The notes under the pieces are model-generated. The model saw only the letters and a program-made list of their open reading frames with translations, had not been told where the DNA came from and searched no databases. Made by a program: the position numbers and the translations under genes. A DNA stretch of 64,000 nt from JACQZO01 sp964512325 (GTDB taxonomy: Bacteria; Patescibacteriota; Gracilibacteria; RBG-16-42-10), in the NCBI GenBank assembly GCA_964512325.1, contig CAZEGN010000001.1:124001-188000 (forward strand), read 5' to 3'. Positions 27,937 through 36,484 of the stretch are shown piece after piece (the first letter of the stretch is position 1; every line of letters begins with the position of its first letter).

Positions 27937-28344
27937 ATGTTACAGCCTAAGAAGACAAAATATCGCAAATGGCATAAGGACACCCTAGCAGGTGCCGCAA
28001 CCAATGGAACAACACTCAGTTTTGGTTCATTTGGTTTAAAAAGTATGTCACGAGGTCGTATTACCTCACGTCAGCTTGAAGCAGCACGCCAAGCGATGAC
28101 TCGTGCAATCAAACGTGGTGGAAAAATCTGGACAAGAATATTTCCTCACAAGCCATTTACCCAAAAAGCATTGGAAGTTCCAATGGGTTCAGGTAAGGGT
28201 AATGTTGAATTTTATGCTGCGATTATAAAACCTGGACATATCCTTTTCGAAATCGATGGAGTATCTCGTGAATTGGCAGTAGAAGCTTTCACTTTAGCTG
28301 GCCACAAGCTACCCGTAAAATTTAAAATTGTTGAAAAATCTTAG
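27937..28344 (+). CDS. rplP: 50S ribosomal protein L16 (uL16)
   Basis: 135 residues. MLQPKKTKYRKWHK opens the protein; ITSRQLEAARQAMTRAIKRG and PMGSGKGN follow. L16 organises the A-site tRNA pocket of the 50S subunit. It is the first gene downstream of the internal promoter at 27880, so L16 and the following spc genes can be made independently of tuf and the early S10 genes. Confidence 0.96.
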   Translation: MLQPKKTKYRKWHKDTLAGAATNGTTLSFGSFGLKSMSRGRITSRQLEAARQAMTRAIKRGGKIWTRIFPHKPFTQKALEVPMGSGKGNVEFYAAIIKPGHILFEIDGVSRELAVEAFTLAGHKLPVKFKIVEKS

Positions 28345-28347
28345 TAT

Positions 28348-28542
28348 ATGTATACACTCGCTGAACTACGCAATCTTACCCCAGCCGAGCTCAAAAAGGA
28401 GCTAACTAAAGCAAAACAGAATGTGTTTCGCTTAAGTATGTCAGTTCGTACCGGTGCAGAGAAGAACACTAGTCTTGTAAAGAAAGCAAAGCTTTACGTG
28501 AGTCGAATTCTCACCGTAATTAATTCACTTCCAAACGTATGA
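28348..28542 (+). CDS. rpmC: 50S ribosomal protein L29 (uL29)
   Basis: 64 residues, two-helix protein: LRNLTPAELKKELTKAKQN then ARIL-like VSRILTVIN. It neighbours L23 at the tunnel exit. It starts 3 nt after rplP, and its stop overlaps the rpsQ start by 4 nt (ATGA), suggesting translational coupling. Confidence 0.93.
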   Translation: MYTLAELRNLTPAELKKELTKAKQNVFRLSMSVRTGAEKNTSLVKKAKLYVSRILTVINSLPNV

Positions 28543-28937
28543 GATTCAAAACTGGTGTCGTAGTCGGCACAAAAATGGCAAAAACTCTTGTAGTACAGGT
28601 AGAGAGCTTAAAAGCTCACCCTAAGTATAAGAAGCAATATAAAGTGAGCACTAAGTTTTATGCTCACAATGAAGATGCTTCAATCAAGCTTGGTGATGAA
28701 GTTACAATTGTTGAAACTCGCCCACTTAGTAAACTTAAGCGCTGGCGTGTGATTTCTGAAAAAGAATATTCTGATTTGACCAAGAGTAATGACACAAAGA
28801 AGAAAGAAACTAAAGTACAGAAGCCTGCATCAGCTAAGAAAGTATTCTTACTTGATTATAAAAAGCGTGTTAAGAAACCTAAGGCTGGAGCAACCGAAAC
28901 TGCTGCACCTGAGGCTGAAACTTCATCTGCATCCTAA
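28539..28937 (+). CDS. rpsQ: 30S ribosomal protein S17 (uS17) with long C-terminal tail
   Basis: 132 residues, against about 84-90 usually. The OB-fold core (GVVVGTKMAKTLVVQV; SIKLGDEVTIVETRPLSKLKRW) ends near residue ~75. The remaining ~55 residues are Lys/Ala/Glu-rich, with no homology I recognise. S17 binds helix 11 of 16S rRNA early in assembly. The tail resembles that of L4 in composition, so extended tails seem to be a trait of this organism. Confidence 0.95.
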   Translation: MRFKTGVVVGTKMAKTLVVQVESLKAHPKYKKQYKVSTKFYAHNEDASIKLGDEVTIVETRPLSKLKRWRVISEKEYSDLTKSNDTKKKETKVQKPASAKKVFLLDYKKRVKKPKAGATETAAPEAETSSAS

Positions 28938-28947
28938 ATTCTAGTAT

Positions 28948-29316
28948 ATGATTCAACAACAAACGGTTGTAAATATTGCTGATAATACCGGCGCTCGCAC
29001 ATTGATGTGTATCAAAGTGCTTGGTTCAACTAAGGCTCGCTATGCTCGTGTCGGTGACGTGATTATTGGTGCAGTAAAAAATGCACTCCCCACTGGAACA
29101 GTAAAAAATCATGAAGTGGTGCGTGCAGTAGTTGTTCGAACAAAGAAAGAATATCGCCGCCAAGATGGCTCTTATGTTCGCTTTGATGACAATGCTGTCG
29201 TTATTATCGGTGGTGATGGAGAGCCTCGTGGTACTCGTATTTTTGGACCAGTAGCTCGTGAGCTTCGTGATAAAGGCTATATGAAAATTGTTTCATTAGC
29301 TCCTGAAGTTGTTTAA
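28948..29316 (+). CDS. rplN: 50S ribosomal protein L14 (uL14)
   Basis: 122 residues, standard length. MIQQQTVVNIADNTGAR and the C-terminal GTRIFGPVARELRDKGYMKI are diagnostic. L14 forms part of the subunit bridge and the docking site of the silencing factor RsfS. 10 nt after rpsQ, 12 nt before rplX. Confidence 0.97.
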   Translation: MIQQQTVVNIADNTGARTLMCIKVLGSTKARYARVGDVIIGAVKNALPTGTVKNHEVVRAVVVRTKKEYRRQDGSYVRFDDNAVVIIGGDGEPRGTRIFGPVARELRDKGYMKIVSLAPEVV

Positions 29317-29328
29317 TTTAAAGCTTAT

Positions 29329-29634
29329 ATGAAAATCAAGAAGAATGATAACATCATAGTCATTGCTGGTAAGAGCAAAGGTAAGACAGGCAAAGTATTG
29401 CAAGTTTTTCCAAAAGAAAATGCTGTACTAGTAGAGGGAGTAAACTTGGTTACTCGTCATGTCAAAGCTCGCCAAAATGTGCCTGGTGGGATTATGAAGA
29501 CCGAAAGACCAATTGATGCCTCTAACGTAATGTTGCTTGATCCTCAGACCAAAAAACCTACTCGTATTGGCTACAAATTCGAAGGTGAGAAAAAGGTTCG
29601 TTTTGCAAAGGTAAGTGGCGAAATTCTTTCTTAA
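29329..29634 (+). CDS. rplX: 50S ribosomal protein L24 (uL24)
   Basis: 101 residues. A KOW motif near the start (DNIIVIAGKSKGKTGKVLQV), then VTRHVKARQNVPGGI. An assembly-initiator protein bound to the 5' domain of 23S rRNA. Standard spc position. Confidence 0.96.
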   Translation: MKIKKNDNIIVIAGKSKGKTGKVLQVFPKENAVLVEGVNLVTRHVKARQNVPGGIMKTERPIDASNVMLLDPQTKKPTRIGYKFEGEKKVRFAKVSGEILS

Positions 29635-29643
29635 GTTCTGTTT

Positions 29644-30198
29644 ATGAAATTGAATCAAATTTATTCTAAAAATGTCGTCCCAACCTTGCAGAAGGAATTG
29701 GATGAAAAAAACATCTTGGCTCTACCTCGAGTCACAAAAATTGTGCTAAATGTTGGTATCGGTAGTATGTTTACTAAACAGCAAATTAAAGATTTTAGTA
29801 ATATTGAAAAAAGTATTGCTAATATCACAGGTCAAAGACCTGTGGTGATCACAGCAAAGAAATCTGTGTCAAACTTTAAATTGCGTGAAGGAACCCCCAA
29901 TGGTATTAAAGTTACTTTACGTGGTGAGCGTATGTATGATTTCTTAAATAAACTAATCAATATCACGCTACCACGCGTAAGAGACTTCCGTGGACTTTCT
30001 GTACATGGCTTTGACAATGCAGGTAATTACTCCATGGGTTTCAAAGAAACTACTATGTTCCCAGAAATTAAGATCGATGACGAATATCGTCCTTTTGGTC
30101 TTGAAATCACTATTGGTATCAGAAACAGTGATCCCAAAAAATCTGAGCTGCTTTTGCGTAGCTTTGGTTTCCCTTTTAAAGAAAAAGCTTCTAACTAA
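29644..30198 (+). CDS. rplE: 50S ribosomal protein L5 (uL5)
   Basis: 184 residues. Signatures: ITGQRPVVITAKKSVSNFKLREG and PRVRDFRGLS. L5 binds 5S rRNA and joins the central protuberance. 9 nt after rplX and 5 nt before rpsN. Nothing unusual seen. Confidence 0.97.
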   Translation: MKLNQIYSKNVVPTLQKELDEKNILALPRVTKIVLNVGIGSMFTKQQIKDFSNIEKSIANITGQRPVVITAKKSVSNFKLREGTPNGIKVTLRGERMYDFLNKLINITLPRVRDFRGLSVHGFDNAGNYSMGFKETTMFPEIKIDDEYRPFGLEITIGIRNSDPKKSELLLRSFGFPFKEKASN

Positions 30199-30203
30199 TT
30201 TTT

Positions 30204-30428
30204 ATGGCGCGAAGAGCACTTTTGGTAAAAAATGCACGCATGCAACGACGTATAGCTAATGCTAGAAAAGAAGGTACAATGCCTAAGCTTTGGGTACGTG
30301 CCTATAATCGCTGCAAAAACTGCGGTAGAGTAAAAGGCTATCTACGATTATTTGGCCTATGTCGTATTTGTGTACGTGAAATGGCTAACCGAGGTGAGCT
30401 TGCAGGCGTTCGTAAATCTTCATGGTAA
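30204..30428 (+). CDS. rpsN: 30S ribosomal protein S14, zinc-binding type (uS14)
   Basis: 74 residues. Zinc-binding form with C37, C40, C53 and C56 (CKNCGR and LCRICV). A ~13-residue N-terminal stretch makes it slightly longer than the common 61-residue form. Expected in the 30S head next to S3 and S10. Because the cysteines are present, no zinc-independent paralogue is needed. Confidence 0.96.
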   Translation: MARRALLVKNARMQRRIANARKEGTMPKLWVRAYNRCKNCGRVKGYLRLFGLCRICVREMANRGELAGVRKSSW

Positions 30429-30439
30429 TTTAAATTTTT

Positions 30440-30826
30440 ATGCATAGCGATTTAATTGCAGACCTACTAACTCGTATACGTAATGCCGGTAAGGCGAGAC
30501 AGACCTCAACCGTTGCGCGCTTCAGCAATATTTGTTTCTCAGTTGCTGAAATACTCGCCAAGGAAGGATATATTGAGTCAGCTTCAAAAACGAAAGATGA
30601 CAATGGCTTTGATCAGATTAGTATCAAACTGATCAAAGGAAATGGCGACCTGAACCTCAAAAGAATTAGCAAACCAGGCCAAAGAATTTATGTTCCTACA
30701 ACTCAACTACCCAAAGTATTGAATGGTTTAGGAATAGCAATTATTTCTACGTCCAAAGGAATCATGACTAATCGTGATGCTCAGACTCAAGGTTTAGGTG
30801 GTGAGGTATTGTGTGAAATATGGTAA
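30440..30826 (+). CDS. rpsH: 30S ribosomal protein S8 (uS8)
   Basis: 128 residues. LIADLLTRIRNAGKAR at the start and the closing ISTSKGIMTNRDAQTQGLGGEVLCEIW are typical. S8 binds helix 21 of 16S rRNA and in some bacteria represses the spc operon; no matching leader is apparent here. Confidence 0.96.
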   Translation: MHSDLIADLLTRIRNAGKARQTSTVARFSNICFSVAEILAKEGYIESASKTKDDNGFDQISIKLIKGNGDLNLKRISKPGQRIYVPTTQLPKVLNGLGIAIISTSKGIMTNRDAQTQGLGGEVLCEIW

Positions 30827-30847
30827 TTTAAGTCTAATTTTTTTGTT

Positions 30848-31387
30848 ATGTCACGCATTGGAAAACTTCCATTAACAATCCCCGCGCAAGTACAGGTACA
30901 AATACAAGGTTCAACTTGTATTGTGAATGGTCCAAAAGGCACTTTAAATCTCATTATTCCTCAAGGTGTAACTGTGGAGGTCAAAGATACTACTGTATTT
31001 GTGCAAGTTGCCGAAGGTGATGAAATCGCAGCACCTTTACATGGCACTATACGAACACAACTTAGCAATATGATCAAAGGTGTTGTTGATGGTTATCAAA
31101 AAGAATTGGAATTACAGGGCGTTGGCTATCGTGTGAGCATGAAGGGCAAAAACCTAAACTTAAGCTTAGGTTTCTCTCATCCTATTGAATTCCCAGCACC
31201 AGAAGGTATAGTCTTCACAGTTCCTAGCGAAACACAAATAGTTGTCAGTGGCATTGATAAAAGTTTAGTAGGTAGAACTACCTCTACAATTCGTGCCATG
31301 AAAAAGCCTGAGCCTTATAAGGGTAAAGGTGTTCGCCTTAAGGGTGAGTATGTGGTGCGCAAAGAAGGTAAAAAAGCAGCTAAATAA
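30848..31387 (+). CDS. rplF: 50S ribosomal protein L6 (uL6)
   Basis: 179 residues, two tandem L6 folds. SRIGKLPLTIP opens the protein; the second half ends with KPEPYKGKGVRLKGE. It sits near the factor-binding site at the base of the L7/L12 stalk. 21 nt after rpsH, 5 nt before rplR. Confidence 0.97.
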   Translation: MSRIGKLPLTIPAQVQVQIQGSTCIVNGPKGTLNLIIPQGVTVEVKDTTVFVQVAEGDEIAAPLHGTIRTQLSNMIKGVVDGYQKELELQGVGYRVSMKGKNLNLSLGFSHPIEFPAPEGIVFTVPSETQIVVSGIDKSLVGRTTSTIRAMKKPEPYKGKGVRLKGEYVVRKEGKKAAK

Positions 31388-31392
31388 TTAGT

Positions 31393-31737
31393 ATGAACAA
31401 TAAAATCTCTTCACGACTTAGCCGTCGAAAACGAATCAAGGCCAAGATCACTAGCAACAGTGACCTACCACGCCTAGTAGTCTATCGCAGTCTTAAATAT
31501 ATTTACGGACAGCTTTTAAATGCTGAAAATAATAATGTAGTACTAAGTTCTAGCGATTTAACTGAAAAAGTAAAAGGCACTAAGAGCGAAAAAGCTTATG
31601 AAGTTGGAAAGTTATTGGGTGAAAAAATCTTAGCAAAAAAAATCCAGCATATTGCTTTTGATCGCAATGGATATCGTTATCACGGTAGAGTAAAAGCCTT
31701 AGCTACTGGATTACGTGATGCTGGCTTAACCTTTTAA
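31393..31737 (+). CDS. rplR: 50S ribosomal protein L18 (uL18)
   Basis: 114 residues. SRRKRIKAKI near the start, then LPRLVVYRSLKYIYGQL and the closing GRVKALATGLRDAGLTF. L18 binds 5S rRNA together with L5. Standard spc position, 14 nt before rpsE. Confidence 0.96.
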   Translation: MNNKISSRLSRRKRIKAKITSNSDLPRLVVYRSLKYIYGQLLNAENNNVVLSSSDLTEKVKGTKSEKAYEVGKLLGEKILAKKIQHIAFDRNGYRYHGRVKALATGLRDAGLTF

Positions 31738-31751
31738 AGAAAGAGATATTT

Positions 31752-32255
31752 ATGAAAAAGAATCCTCAAAATCGCACTCCTCGCCCTCGTAATGAGTATG
31801 ATGAACAAGTTATTCAAGTCGATCGCGTTACTCGTGTAGTAGCAGGTGGTCGAAGAATGCGTTTCCGTGCAGCTGTAGTAATTGGCAACCGTAAGGGCAA
31901 GGTAGGTATGGGTATTGCTAAATCTGATGAAGTCGCAACAGCTGTACGAAAAGCTGTTAATCAAGCAAAGAAAAACTTAATTGAAGTGGCATTGTACAAA
32001 GATACCATTGCTCATCAAGTAAAAAGCAAGTTTAAGAGTTCTTTAGTAATTCTTATGCCAGCTTATACTGGAACTGGTGTTATCGCTGGTGGATCAGTAC
32101 GTACTGTGATTGAGCTTGCCGGTATCAGCAACATTCTCACCAAGGCTCATCGCTCTAATAACAAGCTCAATACTGCTTATGCTACCTTGCAAGCGCTAAA
32201 AGAGCTGCGTTTTGTAGAAGTACCTGCTGCTGAAGAGGCAGCGCCAAAGAAGTAA
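31752..32255 (+). CDS. rpsE: 30S ribosomal protein S5 (uS5)
   Basis: 167 residues. The S5 double-stranded-RNA-like domain (VVAGGRRMRFRAAVVIGNRKGKV in two overlapping motifs) and the C-terminal GSVRTVIELAGI are clear. The last ~12 residues form an Ala/Glu/Lys tail. S5 contributes to decoding accuracy. In most bacteria rpmD (L30) follows; here rplO comes directly, 28 nt later. Confidence 0.97.
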   Translation: MKKNPQNRTPRPRNEYDEQVIQVDRVTRVVAGGRRMRFRAAVVIGNRKGKVGMGIAKSDEVATAVRKAVNQAKKNLIEVALYKDTIAHQVKSKFKSSLVILMPAYTGTGVIAGGSVRTVIELAGISNILTKAHRSNNKLNTAYATLQALKELRFVEVPAAEEAAPKK

Positions 32256-32283
32256 ATTTTCGCGTCATTATAATTAGTATTTT

Positions 32284-32724
32284 ATGTTACACACACTTAA
32301 ACCAGCAGCTAATTCACGTCATAAGAAGAAACGTCTCGGTCGAGGAGATGGTTCTGGTCATGGTAGTTTTTCTACTCGTGGCTGTAAGGGACAAAACGCA
32401 CGTGCCGGTAGCAAATTTCGACCAGGTTTCGAAGGTAACCAAACTCCTTTAATCCAACGCTTACCTCAGTTGCGTGGTTTTAATAATATCAACAAAATTA
32501 CATTCCAAGTTGTTAATATTAGTGATTTAAATAATGTAACAGCTGACAAAATCACCGTAGCGGAGCTAAAAAAATCCGGTTTAATTAGTTCTTCTAAAAA
32601 GCCTGTTAAAATTTTAGGGCAAGGTGAATTAAATAAGAAAGTGCATGTTGAAGTTCATGCTATTTCAGGATCAGCAAAAAATGCAATTGAAAAAGCTGGC
32701 GGTAGTGTAGAACTAATCAAGTAA
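32284..32724 (+). CDS. rplO: 50S ribosomal protein L15 (uL15)
   Basis: 146 residues. The Gly/Arg-rich N-terminus (KKRLGRGDGSGHGSFSTRG; KGQNARAG) and the central FRPGFEGNQTPLIQRLPQLRG are diagnostic. A late 50S assembly protein. It directly follows rpsE with no room for an L30 gene. 11 nt before secY. Confidence 0.96.
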   Translation: MLHTLKPAANSRHKKKRLGRGDGSGHGSFSTRGCKGQNARAGSKFRPGFEGNQTPLIQRLPQLRGFNNINKITFQVVNISDLNNVTADKITVAELKKSGLISSSKKPVKILGQGELNKKVHVEVHAISGSAKNAIEKAGGSVELIK

Positions 32725-32735
32725 ATTTTCCCTCT

Positions 32736-34046
32736 ATGAACAATTTTTGGCTCCATCTGAAGCAAGTGTTTCATAGTAAGGAAATTCGAAATAAAATCCT
32801 GTTTACACTCTTCATTATCGTTATCTTCCGTTTGTTTTCACACATTCCTGTTCCTGGAGTAAATATTGATACCATAAAAAGCATTTTAGCTTCTAATCAA
32901 TTACTAGGCACATTTAGCTTGCTAACTGGTGGTGGTCTTTCACGTTTTTCTTTGATGCTGATGGGAATTTCTCCTTATATAACAGCATCAATTATTATTC
33001 AATTGTTAGCAGTTATTGTCCCCTCTTTAGAAAATTTATCAAAAGAGGGTGATGCAGGGCGTGAAAAGATCAATCGCTATACTCGTATTTTGACTGTACC
33101 ATTGGCATTTCTCCAGGCCTACGGCATGATTCGTTTACTAGATCTTAATATCGCAGCTGGCCAAACAGCTATTGTTGCAGATACTTCATGGGCAAATATC
33201 CTCTTTATCATGCTTGCTGTAACCGCAGGAACAATGATTTCTATGTGGCTTGGTGAGCTAATTTCTGAAAAGGGCATTGGTAATGGTATTTCGGTATTAA
33301 TTTTTGTAAACATTCTAGCAGGCATTCCTAGCATTTTAGGCCCAGCTTTAGATCTAACTCAGGTAGACAGTTCTTATTTATTTCCATTGCTCGGCATCGT
33401 GGTCTTTACTATCTTGCTCACTATCCTGGTTATTCTTATCACTGAGGCTCAGCGTCTTATTCCTATCACTCATGCTGGCATGCAGGCTCGTGGCACAGGT
33501 GGATCATCAACTCTGCCCATCCGCATCAATCAGGCTGGTATGGTACCAATTATCTTTGCAGTATCCTTTATCTCTTTTCCAGGTCTTATTGCTGCTTTCT
33601 TTCAAAATGCACGTACTCCCTGGTTAGCGGATACCGCTAAATGGCTAGTAGCTAACTTTAATGAAACTAACACTTTATACTTGGCTTTATACTTTATACT
33701 AGTAATCGCCTTCACCTACTTCTATGTATCAATCACATTTAATACTGATCAAGTAGCTGAAAATTTGCAGAAACGTGGAAGTTATATACCCGGCATTAGA
33801 CCAGGCAGTGAGACAGCACATTATTTGAGAAGTGTTTCTCAAAAAGTTACTCTCCTGGGCGCATTGTTCTTAGGCTTCGTCGCTGTCATGCCAATGCTCG
33901 CCCAATTCTTGGGTAGCCAGCTACAAACAAGTGTACCTCTGCTAATTTCAGGTGCAGGTTTGATTATTATCGTCGGCGTAGTGCTGGAAGTGATAAGACA
34001 AATCAATGCACAACTAATGATGCAAGATTACGAGAAGCTCTATTAG
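32736..34046 (+). CDS. secY: Preprotein translocase subunit SecY
   Basis: 436 residues with ten predicted membrane helices. Conserved elements include GGGLSRFSLMLMGISPYITAS (in two halves), the plug-side GELISEKGIGNGIS and the cytosolic loop RGSYIPGIRPGSET. SecY is the protein-conducting channel with SecE and SecG, encoded elsewhere. It is the last gene of the spc unit, and a clear terminator begins 20 nt after its stop. Its substrates in this window include the A2M, cohesin, 3D and SH3 proteins and the lipoproteins. Confidence 0.97.
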   Translation: MNNFWLHLKQVFHSKEIRNKILFTLFIIVIFRLFSHIPVPGVNIDTIKSILASNQLLGTFSLLTGGGLSRFSLMLMGISPYITASIIIQLLAVIVPSLENLSKEGDAGREKINRYTRILTVPLAFLQAYGMIRLLDLNIAAGQTAIVADTSWANILFIMLAVTAGTMISMWLGELISEKGIGNGISVLIFVNILAGIPSILGPALDLTQVDSSYLFPLLGIVVFTILLTILVILITEAQRLIPITHAGMQARGTGGSSTLPIRINQAGMVPIIFAVSFISFPGLIAAFFQNARTPWLADTAKWLVANFNETNTLYLALYFILVIAFTYFYVSITFNTDQVAENLQKRGSYIPGIRPGSETAHYLRSVSQKVTLLGALFLGFVAVMPMLAQFLGSQLQTSVPLLISGAGLIIIVGVVLEVIRQINAQLMMQDYEKLY

Positions 34047-34065
34047 TATTTCTCTTCAACACGGC

Positions 34066-34101
34066 AAAAAAGAGTATGGCTTATCGCCTACTCTTTTTTT
34101 T
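34066..34101 (+). terminator. Rho-independent terminator after secY
   Basis: AAAAAAGAGTATGGC, a TTATC loop, then GCCTACTC and a T8 run. The stem is perfect except for one bulged T. It ends the tuf/S10/spc transcript. Confidence 0.85.
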
Positions 34102-34182
34102 ATTTCAGTGCTGTACAGCAGCAACTTTTCATTTTACACTAACCTAGGTCAAATGCGTTTTGTTAACAATGTTTAATTTGAT

Positions 34183-34839
34183 ATGGATTTTCTTATTTTT
34201 GGCATACAAGGAGCAGGTAAAGGCACACAGGCAAAAGCACTGGCATTGGCTCTCAACCTTCCTATTTTTGAAACTGGGTCTGAGCTAAGGAAAATAGCAT
34301 TAGAAGATAGCACTGAGGGACACGAAGTCAAAAAGATTATTACAAAAGGCTTACTTGTACCAGCAGGTATATTACTACTAAAAGTTGCTGATTACTTGGA
34401 AAATCCCGCTACTACTGCAGGTGTAATCTTTGATGGCATTCCTAGAACTGTGGCGCAAGCAATCAGTTTCGATGAAATGCTTCTCAAACTTCACCGTGAC
34501 TGGTTAGCAATCAATATTGTACTAGGAGAAGAAGCTGCACTTAAACGCTTAGAACAAAGACGAATATGCAGCAAATGTGGTGCGGTCTTTATGCCAGATT
34601 ATACGAGCAGTATTTGTAATCACTGCGCCGGACTTTTAATCCATCGAGCGGATGATAATGCAGATGCAATTGCTAACCGTTTTCAAAAATATAAAGTTGA
34701 AACAATGCCGGTAATTGATCATTATCGCAAACAAGGCAAACTTATCACTGTTGATGGAAACCAAGCGGTACTTGACGTCACTAAAGATATATTTAACCAA
34801 CTGTCCCCTCTTATTAAACTTCATACTCCTGTAAAGTAG
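34183..34839 (+). CDS. adk: Adenylate kinase with zinc-type lid
   Basis: 218 residues. P-loop GIQGAGKGTQ (~8-16; Ile-Gln replaces the usual Pro-Pro), then FDGIPRT. The LID carries four cysteines, C129, C132, C145 and C148, typical of zinc-bearing enzymes of Gram-positive type. It balances AMP, ADP and ATP. It sits between secY and map as in many bacteria, but after a terminator and a 136-nt gap, so it probably has its own promoter; none stands out clearly. Confidence 0.95.
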   Translation: MDFLIFGIQGAGKGTQAKALALALNLPIFETGSELRKIALEDSTEGHEVKKIITKGLLVPAGILLLKVADYLENPATTAGVIFDGIPRTVAQAISFDEMLLKLHRDWLAINIVLGEEAALKRLEQRRICSKCGAVFMPDYTSSICNHCAGLLIHRADDNADAIANRFQKYKVETMPVIDHYRKQGKLITVDGNQAVLDVTKDIFNQLSPLIKLHTPVK

Positions 34840-34847
34840 ATATTTTT

Positions 34848-35588
34848 ATGATTATCAAAACAGCAAATCAAATAGCACTCATGGCCGAGGCTGGAAAAAA
34901 ACTACATTTCGTCTTAAATCATCTCAGAGATGCGGTTAGAATTGGTATTACAACACTTGAACTAGATCGTTTGGCAGAGCAACTAATCCATGAGCAGGGT
35001 GCTGTCGTGTCTTTTAAAGGATATCAAGGCTATCCATTCACATTATGTGCATCCGTCAATGATGAAGTTGTTCATACATTTCCCAATGATCGCCCATTAC
35101 AATCTGGAGATATAGTGAGTCTAGATTTGGGACTGATTTGGAAAGGATGGCAATCCGACTCAGCAATTACCGTCGCAGTGGGAGAAATAAGTGGAGATAC
35201 AAAAAAGCTTATCACTGTCACCGAAGAAGCACTTTGGTTAGGAATTAAACAAATGAAACCAGGCAATACCATTGGTGATATTGGCGCAGCAATTCAGACC
35301 CATGGTGAAAAAGCTGGTCTGGGCGTGGTACGCGACCTTACTGGCCATGGTATAGGACAAAAACTTCACGAACCCCCAGCAGTACCTAATTTTGGAAAGC
35401 CACATAAAGGATTGAAGCTACAAGCAGGCATGGTCTTGGCAATAGAACCAATGTTTACACTAGGCGATTACCAAGTAGATATTGATGATGCACACTGGAC
35501 AGTTAAAACTCGTGATGGTTCTTTAGCTGCCCACTTCGAACACACCATTGCAATTACTGAGCAAGGACCACAAGTACTCACCGCATAA
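34848..35588 (+). CDS. map: Methionine aminopeptidase, type I
   Basis: 246 residues of the pita-bread fold. The metal ligands are visible as DLGLIW, SDSAITV, TGHGIGQKLHEPP (His), AIEPM (Glu) and EHTI (Glu). It removes the initiator Met from nascent proteins. 8 nt after adk, so surely co-transcribed. 104 nt with a promoter separate it from infA. Confidence 0.96.
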   Translation: MIIKTANQIALMAEAGKKLHFVLNHLRDAVRIGITTLELDRLAEQLIHEQGAVVSFKGYQGYPFTLCASVNDEVVHTFPNDRPLQSGDIVSLDLGLIWKGWQSDSAITVAVGEISGDTKKLITVTEEALWLGIKQMKPGNTIGDIGAAIQTHGEKAGLGVVRDLTGHGIGQKLHEPPAVPNFGKPHKGLKLQAGMVLAIEPMFTLGDYQVDIDDAHWTVKTRDGSLAAHFEHTIAITEQGPQVLTA

Positions 35589-35629
35589 ACCAAGGAAAGA
35601 AGCCATTTCTTGACATATTAAAAAAACAC

Positions 35630-35658
35630 TTGCAGAAATGGAACATCTAGTGTAGATT
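35630..35658 (+). promoter_or_regulatory. Promoter of the infA-to-rpsI transcript
   Basis: TTGCAG (35630-35635), a 17-nt spacer and TAGATT (35653-35658), 34 nt before the infA ATG. It gives the alpha-operon genes and rplM-rpsI their own transcript. Confidence 0.65.
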
Positions 35659-35692
35659 CTTAACGCTTTTTAAAGCCCACTTTTATAGTTCA

Positions 35693-35935
35693 ATGGCAAA
35701 AGATGTTATCTTAATTGAAGGAACGGTAGTAGAAGCATTACCAAATGCTACCTTCTACGTTGAAATACAACTTCCTTCAAGACCAGGTGAAGAGCCTCAA
35801 AAGAAAGTAGTTTTAGCCCATGTTTCAGGCAAGATTAGGCAAAATTACATTCGCATTCTCCCTGGAGACATGGTCGCTGTTGAGCTAAGCCCTTATGATC
35901 TGGGTAAGGGTCGTATAACCTTCCGAAAAAAATAA
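35693..35935 (+). CDS. infA: Translation initiation factor IF-1
   Basis: 80 residues, against 72 usually. The OB fold is clear (EGTVVEALPNATFYVEI; VSGKIRQNYIRILPGDMVAVELSPYDL). A short loop insertion (PSRPGEEPQ) follows the second strand, accounting for the extra length. It closes the A site during initiation. First gene after the promoter at 35630 and 4 nt before rpmJ. Confidence 0.95.
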   Translation: MAKDVILIEGTVVEALPNATFYVEIQLPSRPGEEPQKKVVLAHVSGKIRQNYIRILPGDMVAVELSPYDLGKGRITFRKK

Positions 35936-35939
35936 TCTT

Positions 35940-36056
35940 ATGAAAGTTCGAGCTTCTGTAAAAAAAATCTGTCGTGACTGTGTGGTAGTTAAAAGAAGTG
36001 GCATTGTGCGCATTATTTGTAAGAAAAATAAGCGTCACAAACAACGACAAGGCTAA
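35940..36056 (+). CDS. rpmJ: 50S ribosomal protein L36 (bL36)
   Basis: 38 residues read directly: it opens MKVRASVKKICRDC and ends KRHKQRQG. The zinc ligands C11, C14, C27 and H33 match E. coli L36 exactly in position. The standard place between infA (4 nt upstream) and rpsM (24 nt downstream) supports it. It is the shortest gene in the window. Confidence 0.96.
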   Translation: MKVRASVKKICRDCVVVKRSGIVRIICKKNKRHKQRQG

Positions 36057-36080
36057 TTTCATTTATTTAAAGTAACCCTC

Positions 36081-36464
36081 ATGGCTGTACGTATAGCAGG
36101 TATCAACCTTAACGACAATAAGAATATTGATGTGGCTCTTTTGGCTATCTTTGGCCTAGGCAGACCACTTATCAAGCGTATCCTTACAGATCTCAAAATT
36201 AAGACCACTACGAAGGTTAAGGATTTAACTGAAAAAGAGCTAAATGCAATTCGTGATGCTATTTCCACTATTCCAGTAGAGGGAGATTTACGTAGAACAA
36301 TAGCACAAAATATTAAGCGCTTGCAGGATATTGGTACTTATCGCGGAGATCGACACAAGAAACGCCTTCCTGCACGAGGTCAACGTACTCGCACCAATGC
36401 TCGTACCAAAAGAGGTAAGAGAGTGACTATGGGTAGCGGTAGAGTTACTTTAACTAAGACTTAA
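36081..36464 (+). CDS. rpsM: 30S ribosomal protein S13 (uS13)
   Basis: 127 residues. VRIAGINLNDNKNIDVAL opens the protein; the later GTYRGDRHKKRLPARGQRTRTN motif is diagnostic. It forms head-to-50S bridges B1a and B1b and touches P-site tRNA by its basic tail. The tail here ends in a short extra GSGRVTLTKT. Confidence 0.96.
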   Translation: MAVRIAGINLNDNKNIDVALLAIFGLGRPLIKRILTDLKIKTTTKVKDLTEKELNAIRDAISTIPVEGDLRRTIAQNIKRLQDIGTYRGDRHKKRLPARGQRTRTNARTKRGKRVTMGSGRVTLTKT

Positions 36465-36484
36465 TTGATTTAAAATCTGATTTT

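Noticed and set aside
35610..35615. Perfect TTGACA between map and infA
   Set aside because: No -10 box lies 16-18 nt downstream; the nearby TTGCAG-N17-TAGATT is a better promoter.
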